Assembly: GCF_004962245.1 (NCBI RefSeq)
Contig: NZ_SUHQ01000026.1
Span: forward strand, 53,656-117,655
DNA length: 64,000 nt
Direction: 5' to 3'
DNA from: Mesorhizobium sp.
Lineage (GTDB): Bacteria; Pseudomonadota; Alphaproteobacteria; Rhizobiales; Rhizobiaceae
Each line of letters opens with the position of its first letter. Position 1 is the stretch's first letter. Below the pieces are notes generated by a model. It saw only the letters and a list, made by a program, of their open reading frames with translations, ran no database searches and was not told where the DNA came from. Shown piece by piece: positions 34,336 through 42,596 of the stretch. Made by a program: the position numbers and the translations under genes.

Positions 34336-36414
34336 TTACGCCGCCTCGGGCAGCCAGATGGAAAACGTCGTTCCTTCGCCCGGTGCGCTGGTCGCCGAAA
34401 TCCTGCCGCCCTGCCGGGTGACCAGGGTCTGGCTGATGGACAGGCCGAGCCCGGTCCCTTCCCGGCGCTTCGTCGTATAAAAGGGATCGAACACCTTCTG
34501 CATGACTTCCGGCGTCATCCCGACCCCGGTATCGGCGACCTCCACGACCAGCCCCGGCCGGTCGTCCAGGTCCTGATCGAAGGTCCTGAGCGTCAGGCGT
34601 CCGCCATCCGGCATCGCGTGGATGGCGTTGACGATCAGGTTGACCAGCACCTGCTGCAATTCGGTCCGGTTCATGAGCAGCAGCCGGGTCGCGCTATCCT
34701 CCCGCGCCACGTCGATGCTCGCCTTGTTGAGCAGGTGTTGCACCAAGGGCAGACAGTCGGAGATCACGGCCTTCGCGGTATGCCGCTCCACATAGCCGGC
34801 ATATTCCTCGGGCCTGGCGAACTGCAGGAGTTTTGTGACGATCTGGCTGATGCGATGGATCTGCTCGTCGAGCAGGCGAAACTCCGTCCGCGCCAGCTGC
34901 GCCTTCTTGCCCATGACATTGCGGACGACCTCGAGATTGCCCTGTATCACCGCGATCGGATTGTTGATCTCATGTGCGACGCCGGCGGTGATCTCACCAA
35001 TAGCCGCCAGCTTCTCCGACATGATGAGTTGCTTGGTCGTCGCCTCCAACTGCCGGTTGGCGAGCTGCAATTCGTGCGTGCGTTCCTCGACGCGCGCATT
35101 CAGCTCTTCGTTCCAACCGCGCAATTCCCGGTCCCGCTCCTGCAACTGGTCGAGCAAATGGTCGAGATGCAGCGCCACCCGGCCGATCTCGTCCTTGCCG
35201 TCGCCATGGCCGGTTCTTGCGCCGAGATCGCCGCTTTCCACCCTGGCGATCGTTCCGGTCATGCGCTCCAGCGGCTGGAAGATGGCGCGCGCCCAGCGCA
35301 GGAAGATCGGGATGCTGGCGGCGGTGATCGCCAGGAAGGCAAGCGCGATCAAGAGCAGCGTCTGGTATTTCGCAGCCGTGAACGGCGCCTCGAGGAAGCC
35401 GACATAGAGCATGCCGACGCGCTTGCCAAAACCGTCGACGATCGGCTCGTAGGCGGAAATGTACCAGTCGTTGACGACGAAGGCGCTGTCCAGCCAGGTG
35501 CGCCCCTTGTCGAGGACGGCTGAGCGGACAGCCGCCGAAACCCGCGTGCCGAGCGCCCGGCGCCTCTCGAACAGACGGACATTCGTGCTGATGCGCACGT
35601 CGTCGAGGAACAACGTCGCGGTTCCCTGGCTGCCTTCCGGCAGGCTGGCCTCGCGGTAGACCAGGTCGTTGATGGTATCGATGAAGACGAGGTTCTGGTT
35701 GAGCAGGATGCCGCCGACGAGCGCGGCCGACCGGCCGTCCGCCAGAGTCACGGGACTGGCCGAGTGGACCACCATGCCGCGCGTTTCCTGCGTGCGGTCG
35801 GTTGGAAGCGCGTTCGGCGTCGGTACCAGATCGATGCGCGCCCGCTCGGCCAGTTCCGGCGCGACGTCGGCCAGCTCCTCGTTGGCAAAGATGTCGATTG
35901 CGGTTGAGGGCGCGCCTGCGAGGGCGGAGGCGACGATGGGCCAATCCGTCCTGGGCGTCGTGGCCGAGTGCTCGCGGGCGGACGCGTGAATCTTCCGCTC
36001 GGCATCGATCACGAAGAGGAAATCGAAGCCCAGGGCGGTTCGGCTGTGCTCGAGCAGCAGATCCGTTGCATCCGGGTCGTCGACGCGGCCGGCGACCGTG
36101 TCGCGAAATCGCGCCGACGCGCCCAGCGCCTGCACCTTCTCCCCGGTGTTCTCGAGGATGCGTGCCAGATACTGATGCGCGATCGTCAGATCGCCGTTGA
36201 CCTTTGAAATCAGCGTCGCGTCGAACTTGGCGTTCCAGCGGACGATGGTGACGCCGAGCAGCAGCGGCAGGATGACGAGGGTCGGCAAAAGCGCGATCGC
36301 CAGGAGCCGGAACCGTACTGACCGGCCGCCAACGCCGACAGGCACGCCGCGACGAGCGACCCCGGCGTCCGGACGGCCGCTCGCGTCGGCAAGTGGGGAA
36401 ACGGCGTCAGCCAT
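34336..36414 (-). CDS. Membrane sensor histidine kinase
   Basis: A 692-residue kinase. The first membrane span is at about residues 33-57, then a large periplasmic Cache-like sensor (to about 345, with V-G-M-L-Y-V-G-F-L-E-A-P-F), a second span, and a HAMP domain around 375-430. The HisKA box contains G-V-A-H-E-I-N-N-P. The ATPase has N-L-I-V-N-A-I-H-A-M, D-T-G-V-G-M and G-T-G-L-G-L-S. It overlaps the upstream regulator gene by 8 bp. It should phosphorylate that regulator, which would then activate the MFS gene. Confidence 0.92.
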   Translation of the reverse strand: MADAVSPLADASGRPDAGVARRGVPVGVGGRSVRFRLLAIALLPTLVILPLLLGVTIVRWNAKFDATLISKVNGDLTIAHQYLARILENTGEKVQALGASARFRDTVAGRVDDPDATDLLLEHSRTALGFDFLFVIDAERKIHASAREHSATTPRTDWPIVASALAGAPSTAIDIFANEELADVAPELAERARIDLVPTPNALPTDRTQETRGMVVHSASPVTLADGRSAALVGGILLNQNLVFIDTINDLVYREASLPEGSQGTATLFLDDVRISTNVRLFERRRALGTRVSAAVRSAVLDKGRTWLDSAFVVNDWYISAYEPIVDGFGKRVGMLYVGFLEAPFTAAKYQTLLLIALAFLAITAASIPIFLRWARAIFQPLERMTGTIARVESGDLGARTGHGDGKDEIGRVALHLDHLLDQLQERDRELRGWNEELNARVEERTHELQLANRQLEATTKQLIMSEKLAAIGEITAGVAHEINNPIAVIQGNLEVVRNVMGKKAQLARTEFRLLDEQIHRISQIVTKLLQFARPEEYAGYVERHTAKAVISDCLPLVQHLLNKASIDVAREDSATRLLLMNRTELQQVLVNLIVNAIHAMPDGGRLTLRTFDQDLDDRPGLVVEVADTGVGMTPEVMQKVFDPFYTTKRREGTGLGLSISQTLVTRQGGRISATSAPGEGTTFSIWLPEAA

Positions 36415-37810
36415 CCCAGGAAGCGACCTTGCGGTCGATGGTCTTGCGCGAGATGCCGAGGCGCCGCGATGCTTCGTCGCGATTGCCGCCGGTTTCCTTC
36501 AGCACCGCCAGGATGTGCCGTCGTTCGACATCGGCGAGACTGGTTTCGCCCGATATTTCCGGCGTCATTTCCAGCGTCCGGCCGTCCAGCCCCAATCTTT
36601 CGGGAAAACGTCCCAGAATCAGCGTTCGTTCGATCAGGTTGCGCAGTTCGCGCACGTTGCCGGGCCAGTCGTAGCGCGCGAAAGCGGCGCGCATCTTGTC
36701 CGGGATCGGCACAGGCGGCATGCCAAGTTGCTGCGACAGCTTGCGCATGAACAGCGTCGCAAGTTCCTGCACATCGTCGCCTCGGTCCTTCAACGGCGGC
36801 AGATGGATCTGCATGACGTTGATGCGAAAGTAGAGATCGGCCCGGAACCGGCCCCTCTGCACCTCTTTTTCCAGTTCCGCGTTGGTCGCGAAAACGAAAC
36901 GCAGATCGACCGGGATCTCGCGCTCCGATCCGACGGGCCTGACGCGCCTGTCCTCCAGCGCACGCAACAACTTGCTTTGCGTCGCCGGCGGCAGTTCGCC
37001 GATCTCGTCGAGAAACAAGGTGCCGCCCTGGGCGTGCATGAACAGCCCCTCGCGCATCGTCTCGGCTCCGGTGAACGCGCCCTTCAGATGGCCGAACAGC
37101 TCGCTCTCGATCATGTCGGGCGGAATCGCCGCGCAGTTGACCGGGACGAACGGCTTGTCGGCCCGGTCGGACAGCGTATGAAGCGACCGCGCCGCGACTT
37201 CCTTGCCGGTGCCGGACTGGCCTGTAAGCAACACGGACGTGGGCAGCGGGGCAACCCGCGCGATCGTGTCGCGAACCTGCCGGACCGCGGGTGATTCTCC
37301 GATCAGCTTGTCGCGGAGCAGGATGTGGTCGGAGTTCGCCTTCAATTCATAGTTAAGGATGTAGTTCTCGCGCTGCAGGCGGAGGCGGTCGAGACATCGT
37401 GCAACCGCGTTGAGAAGCTGGTTCGAGCGGAACGGCTTGAGCACGAAATCGACGGCACCGGCGCGCAGCGCCTGGATCGCGGTGTCGAGGTCCGCATAGG
37501 CCGTCATCAGGATGGCATCGGCGAAGAAGCCGATCGCGCGCTGCTCGGCCAGCCAGTCGACGCCGTTCTTGCCCGGCATGATGTTGTCGAGGATGACCAC
37601 GTCGAAGTGAAACTCGTCGAGCTTGCGCGACGCTTCCTCGGCATCGGCCGCCTCTTCAAGGCGCTTGCAGCGCGGCCCGAGCGTGCGCACCAGGAAATTT
37701 CGCATGCCGGGTTCGTCGTCCACAACCAGGATCGATGCCTGGGCAAGCCACGGTCCGAATTCCGGATCGGCCGTCGTCTCACGCAGCTTGCGCACTGTTT
37801 CTGCCGCCAC
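36407..37810 (-). CDS. NtrC-family sigma-54-dependent response regulator
   Basis: A 467-residue regulator with an N-terminal receiver (V-V-D-D-E-P; phosphate-accepting Asp in V-I-L-D-N-I-M-P). Next is an AAA+ domain (T-G-Q-S-G-T-G-K-E) carrying the intact sigma-54 contact loop G-A-F-T-G-A. A Fis-type helix-turn-helix closes it (R-L-G-I-S-R-K-T-I-D). I chose the GTG at 37810 because GGAGGAGG lies 6 bp upstream; the open frame to 38023 is not supported. The paired palindromes at 34283-34316 are its likely binding sites. Confidence 0.9.
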   Translation of the reverse strand: MAAETVRKLRETTADPEFGPWLAQASILVVDDEPGMRNFLVRTLGPRCKRLEEAADAEEASRKLDEFHFDVVILDNIMPGKNGVDWLAEQRAIGFFADAILMTAYADLDTAIQALRAGAVDFVLKPFRSNQLLNAVARCLDRLRLQRENYILNYELKANSDHILLRDKLIGESPAVRQVRDTIARVAPLPTSVLLTGQSGTGKEVAARSLHTLSDRADKPFVPVNCAAIPPDMIESELFGHLKGAFTGAETMREGLFMHAQGGTLFLDEIGELPPATQSKLLRALEDRRVRPVGSEREIPVDLRFVFATNAELEKEVQRGRFRADLYFRINVMQIHLPPLKDRGDDVQELATLFMRKLSQQLGMPPVPIPDKMRAAFARYDWPGNVRELRNLIERTLILGRFPERLGLDGRTLEMTPEISGETSLADVERRHILAVLKETGGNRDEASRRLGISRKTIDRKVASWDG

Positions 37811-38045
37811 CTTGATCCTCCTCCCGACCGATCGTTGGCCGGAGAGCATGATGAGGGCAGACGGGTGCTCAAACAAGCTCTGGATACTGCTGAGCCAGGC
37901 AAGCAGATCGACCCGTGCGCGGCCTTGAACGACGAGACCGCAAGACTGCTGTCCGCGAGCGAGCCATGGAATCGCTCGTAGGGCAAGGAGATAGGCAGCA
38001 TCCAACCGGCATGACCAGCCCAATGAGCGAGAAATGTCGGGTCAT

Positions 38046-38059
38046 TTGATTTAAATCAA
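38046..38059. promoter_or_regulatory. FNR/FixK-type anaerobox (box 1)
   Basis: TTGAT-TTAA-ATCAA is a perfect consensus site inside a 20-bp palindrome (38043-38062). Its centre is 70 bp before the small gene at 38123, so activation from about -41.5 would place the transcript start near 38094. Confidence 0.8.
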
Positions 38060-38122
38060 ATGCAGGCGGTCGCGATCATAGGATGCCTTGGGAATCAGCA
38101 GTTTATCGAAGAGGTCGCGCCG

Positions 38123-38338
38123 ATGGCGAACATCGTCTCCAGGCTTGTCAAGGAGTGTAATTCGACGCGAAGCAAGGGCGCGGACTTCCCTACGATCTGG
38201 CAGACCACGTTAAAGGGACATGCATGCGTCGCAGGCCCGCCGATGCAGGACCGAAATCAGGAGGGCCCGATTCTCAAGGTTCCCCTGGTTACGGGGCGCT
38301 ATCTCATATTTGATGCTTCAGGCTTTCGGCTTGACTGA
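38123..38338 (+). CDS. Small conserved protein under an anaerobox
   Basis: A 71-residue protein starting M-A-N-I-V-S-R-L-V-K-E-C, with D-F-P-T-I-W-Q-T-T-L-K-G-H and L-K-V-P-L-V-T-G-R-Y-L-I-F-D. I recall similar rhizobial proteins of unknown function. I chose ATG 38123 over 38060 because the latter lies inside the anaerobox. It has no signal or membrane segment. Its last 40 bp overlap the convergent small membrane protein gene. Expression is probably induced at low oxygen. Confidence 0.6.
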   Translation: MANIVSRLVKECNSTRSKGADFPTIWQTTLKGHACVAGPPMQDRNQEGPILKVPLVTGRYLIFDASGFRLD

Positions 38339-38496
38339 ATTCGGGCGCGATTTTTCGCATCTGTCCTGACCAGGCCCAGGCGCTGTTTGGATGGCTGGCG
38401 ACGCGATTCATCGAAAGAGGCATAGCCCAGCACAGCCATAAAAAATGCAAAGACGACCAAGACGGCGATAGTGACCAGCAAGCTGTCCGTTGGCAC
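38299..38496 (-). CDS. Small single-span membrane protein under an anaerobox
   Basis: A 65-residue protein from the GTG at 38496, which has GGGAG 7 bp upstream. Residues 5-28 form one hydrophobic helix (S-L-L-V-T-I-A-V-L-V-V-F-A-F-F). A basic tail with D-E-S-R-R-Q-P-S-K follows. Its function is unknown. The perfect anaerobox at 38552-38565 is centred about 62 bp upstream of the start. It may be a small subunit or assembly aid for a low-oxygen membrane complex; this is speculation. Confidence 0.6.
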   Translation of the reverse strand: MPTDSLLVTIAVLVVFAFFMAVLGYASFDESRRQPSKQRLGLVRTDAKNRARIQSSRKPEASNMR

Positions 38497-38551
38497 GTTT
38501 GTTCTCCCTTCAAAGACGGACCGAGGAGACCGCACGAATGGCGGAAAGGCG

Positions 38552-38565
38552 TTGATCTGGATCAA
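38552..38565. promoter_or_regulatory. FNR/FixK-type anaerobox (box 2)
   Basis: TTGAT-CTGG-ATCAA is a perfect consensus site, placed to activate the small membrane protein on the minus strand (predicted start near 38517). It could also act divergently. Confidence 0.8.
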
Positions 38566-38726
38566 TCGAAAACAACGATCGATTGGCCGGTAGGTGCCCG
38601 GAGACCAGATTTTTGACGGGGTCGGTTCCTGCTCAGGGGCCGGATGTCACCGGAACGCCAGGCCGAAACACCATTTTGGCGAAGGCACGGCGTGTTGCTT
38701 CTTTCGCGGTGCCGGAACTGGTCGAT

Positions 38727-38740
38727 TTGAGCCACATCAA
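38727..38740. promoter_or_regulatory. FNR/FixK-type anaerobox (box 3)
   Basis: TTGAG-CCAC-ATCAA has one mismatch from consensus. Its centre is about 97 bp before the universal stress protein start at 38831, so the transcript would begin near 38775. Confidence 0.65.
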
Positions 38741-38830
38741 AGCTTCGCGGCCGGTATGCGTCAATTATGGTTTCGGCGTCGCCACCCAACCGGTGTTGGC
38801 GATGGTCGTTTCAACCAGGGGTGTCGACCC

Positions 38831-39667
38831 GTGAAATCGCAGGCATTTCTCCCTCTTGCCACCTATCCCGACAGCAACTCGGATGCGATCGCATCCAATG
38901 CGGTGGCGATTGCAGCATATCTGGACGCCGAACTTCATGCCGAAGTCATCAACGCCCATATTCCGGACGTTTCGAACGCCGTGTCGCGGCTGCTGCTGAA
39001 ATTGCCGGAACTCATTCGCGAAGCCGAAGCGGCTAGCCGCCAGCGCGGCGAGCACCTGCTCGAGAGGATTCGTGAGGAAGCCACAAGAAAACCGGTGAGC
39101 CTGACGACCGGCGTATCGTCGGCCGCGCTGGCGCTGATTGGCGAAGCCGCGGCAATCGAGGCACGTTATTTCGATATCTCGCTGCTCGGATGGGAGACCG
39201 ACAATCCGACGTCTCGGGCCACCGCGGAAGCCGTCATGTTCGGATCCGGCCGCCCGGCCATCCTGCTGCCGGAGACCCCGGCCTTCGAGCCGATCGACCA
39301 TGTTGCGATCGCCTGGGACGGGAGCCGGGTCGCGGCGCGTGCCGTTGCGGACGCTAAGCCATTCCTTGAGCGGGCGTCCAAGATCACCGTGCTCACCATC
39401 GTCGGCGAGAAGCCTATCATGGAAGGCAATGGCGCCGAGCGTCTGGCGGCCGGACTTGGGAAGAGTGGGCTGACCGCGAAAGCCGCCTCTATCGACGCCG
39501 ACGACCGGCCGGTCGGGATCGCCCTGCAGTCGCATGCCATCGAGCGGGGAGCCAACCTGCTGGTGATGGGCGGTTACGGCCACTCCGTCGTTCGCGATTT
39601 CGTGCTGGGTGGGGCAACCGAGGATGTGCTCGATGACCTCAGGTTGCCGGTGCTGTTCTCACACTGA
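38831..39667 (+). CDS. Tandem universal stress protein (UspA family)
   Basis: A 278-residue protein with two Usp domains. The second starts at D-H-V-A-I-A-W-D-G-S and ends with the nucleotide-loop motif M-G-G-Y-G-H-S-V-V-R-D-F-V-L-G-G. The GTG at 38831 has AGGGG upstream and avoids the poorly coding stretch that an earlier start at 38594 would add. Tandem Usp proteins are commonly induced by FixK/FNR at low oxygen in rhizobia, and box 3 fits this. Confidence 0.85.
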   Translation: MKSQAFLPLATYPDSNSDAIASNAVAIAAYLDAELHAEVINAHIPDVSNAVSRLLLKLPELIREAEAASRQRGEHLLERIREEATRKPVSLTTGVSSAALALIGEAAAIEARYFDISLLGWETDNPTSRATAEAVMFGSGRPAILLPETPAFEPIDHVAIAWDGSRVAARAVADAKPFLERASKITVLTIVGEKPIMEGNGAERLAAGLGKSGLTAKAASIDADDRPVGIALQSHAIERGANLLVMGGYGHSVVRDFVLGGATEDVLDDLRLPVLFSH

Positions 39668-39819
39668 ACCGCGTGTCCCGATATGAAAATTGCCGGCAAA
39701 CGTCCTTGACGTGCTTGCCCGTCCAAGCCGACAGCGCACTCACCCTAAGGGCACGGCAAAGGTGGCTGCCTTTTTTCAGGGAACCGAATAGGCTTGCCTG
39801 GCTTGTGGAACGACGACAG

Positions 39820-40899
39820 ATGCCTGACCTGAAGCAGATGCCCGACCTGAAACAACTGAGATTGCTTGGCATCCTGGCGGCGACAGCGCTCGGTCTGTAT
39901 GTCTGCTATCTGTTGGCGCTGCTGTTTCTGCCCGCTTTGACCTGGGCCCTCGTGTTGGCAATCATCCTCTATCCGGCTCATCGGTGGGTCGAGGGAAGGC
40001 TCGGAAATCGAAATCTGGCGGCCCTGATATCGGTTGGCGTCGCGGCGATCGCCGTCGGCCTGCCGCTGGTATTCGTCGCGCAGCAGCTCGTTCGCGAGGC
40101 GGTAAACGGAGCGACCTATCTGGAGGGAGTCATACGGGGTTGGGACCCGGATGGCTTCATGTCGAACTATCCCACACTTTCAGCCGTTGCCCTGTGGATC
40201 GAGAACCAGTTCGATCCGGCCGGCTCGGTCGCCGCACTTGTACAATGGCTGACGGGACAAAGCACGTCGCTGCTGCGCGTCTCGATCAATCAGGCCGTGA
40301 TGTTCGTGCTGACATTCTACCTGCTGTTCTATTTCCTGCGGGACCGCGAAGCCGCCCTGCGGGAGATCGAGGGTCTCTCGCCCCTTCGTGCTCCGGAGAC
40401 GGCATACATGCTGTCCCGCTTTGCAGAGACGGTGCATGCGATCCTGGTGGGTACCGTGTTCGTCGCCGCCGTGCAGGGAACGCTGGGCGGCCTGATGTTC
40501 TGGTGGCTCGGCCTGCCCACTCCGGTCTTCTGGGGCCTGGTGATGGGACTTCTGGCCATCGTGCCAGTGCTCGGCGCCTTCGTGATCTGGGTGCCGGCTG
40601 CGATCTACCTCGCGTTGGAAGGGGCGTGGGTGAGCGCGGCGATACTGACGGTCTGGGGCGGCGTCGTCGTCGCCGGCATCGACAATCTGCTCTATCCGAT
40701 GCTTGTCGGGAGCCGGCTGCGGCTCCACACGTTGGTGGCCTTCATCGGCGCGGTCGGTGGCATCGTGCTCTTCGGAGCATCCGGGCTCGTCCTCGGCCCT
40801 GCGGTGATCGCGGTCACCATCAGCCTCATCGATATTCTCAAGAACCGATTGAACGACCAACCCGAGGCGGCGCGTTCGCCTGTTTGGCGCGCGACCTAG
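39820..40899 (+). CDS. AI-2E family (PerM-like) membrane transporter
   Basis: A 359-residue AI-2E/PerM permease with about eight hydrophobic segments. Y-P-A-H-R-W-V-E-G-R lies after the second, and F-Y-L-L-F-Y-F-L-R-D-R and V-V-V-A-G-I-D-N-L-L-Y-P are typical of the family. The start is uncertain: M-P-D-L-K-Q is duplicated at 39820 and 39838 by an 18-bp tandem repeat, and no strong ribosome site precedes either. It lies 153 bp after the stress protein. The substrate is unknown; AI-2 export is only one proposed role. Confidence 0.8.
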   Translation: MPDLKQMPDLKQLRLLGILAATALGLYVCYLLALLFLPALTWALVLAIILYPAHRWVEGRLGNRNLAALISVGVAAIAVGLPLVFVAQQLVREAVNGATYLEGVIRGWDPDGFMSNYPTLSAVALWIENQFDPAGSVAALVQWLTGQSTSLLRVSINQAVMFVLTFYLLFYFLRDREAALREIEGLSPLRAPETAYMLSRFAETVHAILVGTVFVAAVQGTLGGLMFWWLGLPTPVFWGLVMGLLAIVPVLGAFVIWVPAAIYLALEGAWVSAAILTVWGGVVVAGIDNLLYPMLVGSRLRLHTLVAFIGAVGGIVLFGASGLVLGPAVIAVTISLIDILKNRLNDQPEAARSPVWRAT

Positions 40900-41073
40900 G
40901 TTCAGGACCTGTTAAGCGGCTTGCGGTGGCGGCGGTCATGATATGCTGCTCGGTAGGATTTGTGACAGTTATACAAATCGATTTTCATAGTATTCTTGAC
41001 CTTCGGCAACCAAATGGGGTCAAAGTTGCCGCAGCGCCCGGGGAGCCTCAAAACGCCTTGAAGGTCAGCGTCG

Positions 41074-41283
41074 TCAGCGAGCGGACGATGCCGGCACATT
41101 GGCGACGTTCTCGTTGATGAATTTGCCGATATCGACGCCATCTTCGATGTAGACCTTCATCAGCAGGTCATAATCGCCGCTGGTCGAATAGAGTTCCGAC
41201 GCGACTTCGCGCTCGAACAGTTCGTCGGCAACCTCGTAGGTCTTGCCAGGCGAACATTGAAGCTGCACGAAAACCGGTCTCAT
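41074..41283 (-). CDS. Stand-alone Lrp/AsnC ligand-binding (RAM) domain, apparently frameshifted
   Basis: A 69-residue protein beginning R-P-V-F-V-Q-L-Q-C, with S-G-D-Y-D-L-L-M-K-V-Y, the effector domain of Lrp regulators without the DNA-binding half. Such proteins normally run to about 78 residues and end T-F-K-A-F. Here the frame breaks near 41091-41094. If one G is added to CCGG, the frame continues as S-L-T-T-L-T-F-K-A-F and stops at 41048. It is therefore a one-base deletion or a sequencing error. Confidence 0.75.
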   Translation of the reverse strand: MRPVFVQLQCSPGKTYEVADELFEREVASELYSTSGDYDLLMKVYIEDGVDIGKFINENVANVPASSAR

Positions 41284-41341
41284 CTCTTTCCTCGCAGGGT
41301 CACTGCTTCAACAAATCCCCGGCCAGAGTCGGGCGTCGCCT

Positions 41342-42178
41342 TCAGCCTGTCAACAAGGTTCTCGTCAGGGCGTGGTCAGGATCGGCAAGCCCGTCGATGA
41401 CGTTGAAATGGTGCCGGTCTGGCTCCTCGATAACTGACGTCCATGCACAGAGGCCGGTCCAGATGTTGGCGAGCAGGGCGTTCTGACGGATGAACTCGGC
41501 GCGCTCGCCCGCGCCGACCCAGCAGGCCAATCGCGCTCCCGCCATGGGCTCGAGCAGCGCCGGGCTTTCCGCCATTGCTTCTTCCCGGTCGATCTTGAGA
41601 TCGGCATTGATAGCGATGTTCATCAGCGGCCGCAGATCGTGCAGCCCTGAAATCGACACCGTGGATACAATCCGCCGCTGCACGTCCTGCGAAAGCGGCG
41701 CGGACGTCGTAATCATCCGCGAGACGAGATGGCCGCCCGCGGAATGGCCGGCGAGGCGGATCGGCCCTCCTATCATCCTCGCGGCAGCCTCGATTGCCGC
41801 CGCGACTTCAGTCACTATGCCGGAGATACGGATATCGGGACAGAGCGTGTAGGAGGGCAGTGCGACCGCATGGCCGCGCGCGAGGCTGCCTTCCGCCAGA
41901 TACGACCAGTAGCTTTTGTCGAGACGTACCCAGTAGCCACCATGAACGAACATGACGAGCCCTTTCGGCTCGCCTTCAGGCAGGAACAGGTCGAAGCGGT
42001 TGCGCGGCCGGTCGCCATAGGAAAGATCGAGCTCCATGCTTCCCCTGGCTGAGAGCTTGTCGCGAAATGCCCTGGCCTGCTCCGCCCACAGGCCGGGCCA
42101 GCGGTCGCCGCCCGGGATGTTGGGTCCGTTCGCATAGGCGTCGTCCCAGTCTTCAACGCGACGATAGATCATTGCCAT
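41342..42178 (-). CDS. Alpha/beta hydrolase, arylformamidase-like
   Basis: A 278-residue alpha/beta hydrolase. H-G-G-Y-W (residues 79-83) is the oxyanion motif of kynurenine-formamidase-like enzymes, and the nucleophile is S146 in G-H-S-A-G-G-H. A late D-R-H-H-F-N carries the catalytic His. No signal peptide is seen. It is divergent from the 2-aminobenzoate-CoA ligase region, which supports an aromatic formamide or ester substrate such as N-formylkynurenine. Specificity is not proven. Confidence 0.82.
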   Translation of the reverse strand: MAMIYRRVEDWDDAYANGPNIPGGDRWPGLWAEQARAFRDKLSARGSMELDLSYGDRPRNRFDLFLPEGEPKGLVMFVHGGYWVRLDKSYWSYLAEGSLARGHAVALPSYTLCPDIRISGIVTEVAAAIEAAARMIGGPIRLAGHSAGGHLVSRMITTSAPLSQDVQRRIVSTVSISGLHDLRPLMNIAINADLKIDREEAMAESPALLEPMAGARLACWVGAGERAEFIRQNALLANIWTGLCAWTSVIEEPDRHHFNVIDGLADPDHALTRTLLTG

Positions 42179-42237
42179 CTCCCGGTCGATGCAGGCCTTA
42201 ATTGCCCGGCTGTGCCAAGCTGTCCAGATGCGAATAT

Positions 42238-42263
42238 TTCAACCATGAAAGTTCATGCTTGAA
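42238..42263. promoter_or_regulatory. Near-perfect 26-bp palindrome between divergent genes
   Basis: TTCAACCATGAA and TTCATGCTTGAA flank AG, with one mismatch. It lies 60 bp upstream of the hydrolase start and before the acyl-CoA dehydrogenase relic. The form suits a MarR-type operator; no MarR gene is in this window. Confidence 0.5.
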
Positions 42264-42351
42264 TAAATCCGGTTCGATGTCATCCTGCCGTCAAAATGCG
42301 CTGCCTGGACCAAGGGATTCCGGTACCGTGCAGGTTACGAGAGAAGCTGCG

Positions 42352-42523
42352 ATGGCAGGCTTTACGCACCGACTGACGCGCAGGCGGTCGTCGACAGAGC
42401 GGTGCAGCTCCGTCGCGGCGACGGCGTGCGCAAGGGGCGCATCGTCGAGAGCGCCGTGCGAATTTACGAGGCGCGTCGGAAGTCCAGAAGATGGCGATCG
42501 CGCGCCAGACAATGGGAGCATGA
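42352..42523 (+). pseudogene. Relic of the C-terminus of an acyl-CoA dehydrogenase
   Basis: In one frame V-V-D-R-A-V-Q-L is followed by G-D-G-V-R-K-G-R-I-V-E-S and R-I-Y-E. After a frame change, S-E-V-Q-K-M-A-I-A-R-Q-T-M-G-A and a stop follow. These are the closing motifs of acyl-CoA dehydrogenases in order. Several small deletions are needed to join them, and the N-terminal 300 or so residues are missing. It sits 74 bp before the CoA ligase, so the ancestral operon probably included this enzyme. Confidence 0.65.
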
Positions 42524-42596
42524 CGAACATGGATTGTCGCTTGTCGATTCAGCATCCCCACATCAGGATGGTTTGCGCAATCGTGGGAGTGGCGGC

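Noticed and set aside
34063..34480. Short plus-strand frames between kinase and transporter
   Set aside because: They cover the sigma-54 promoter and activator sites; no homology or ribosome site.
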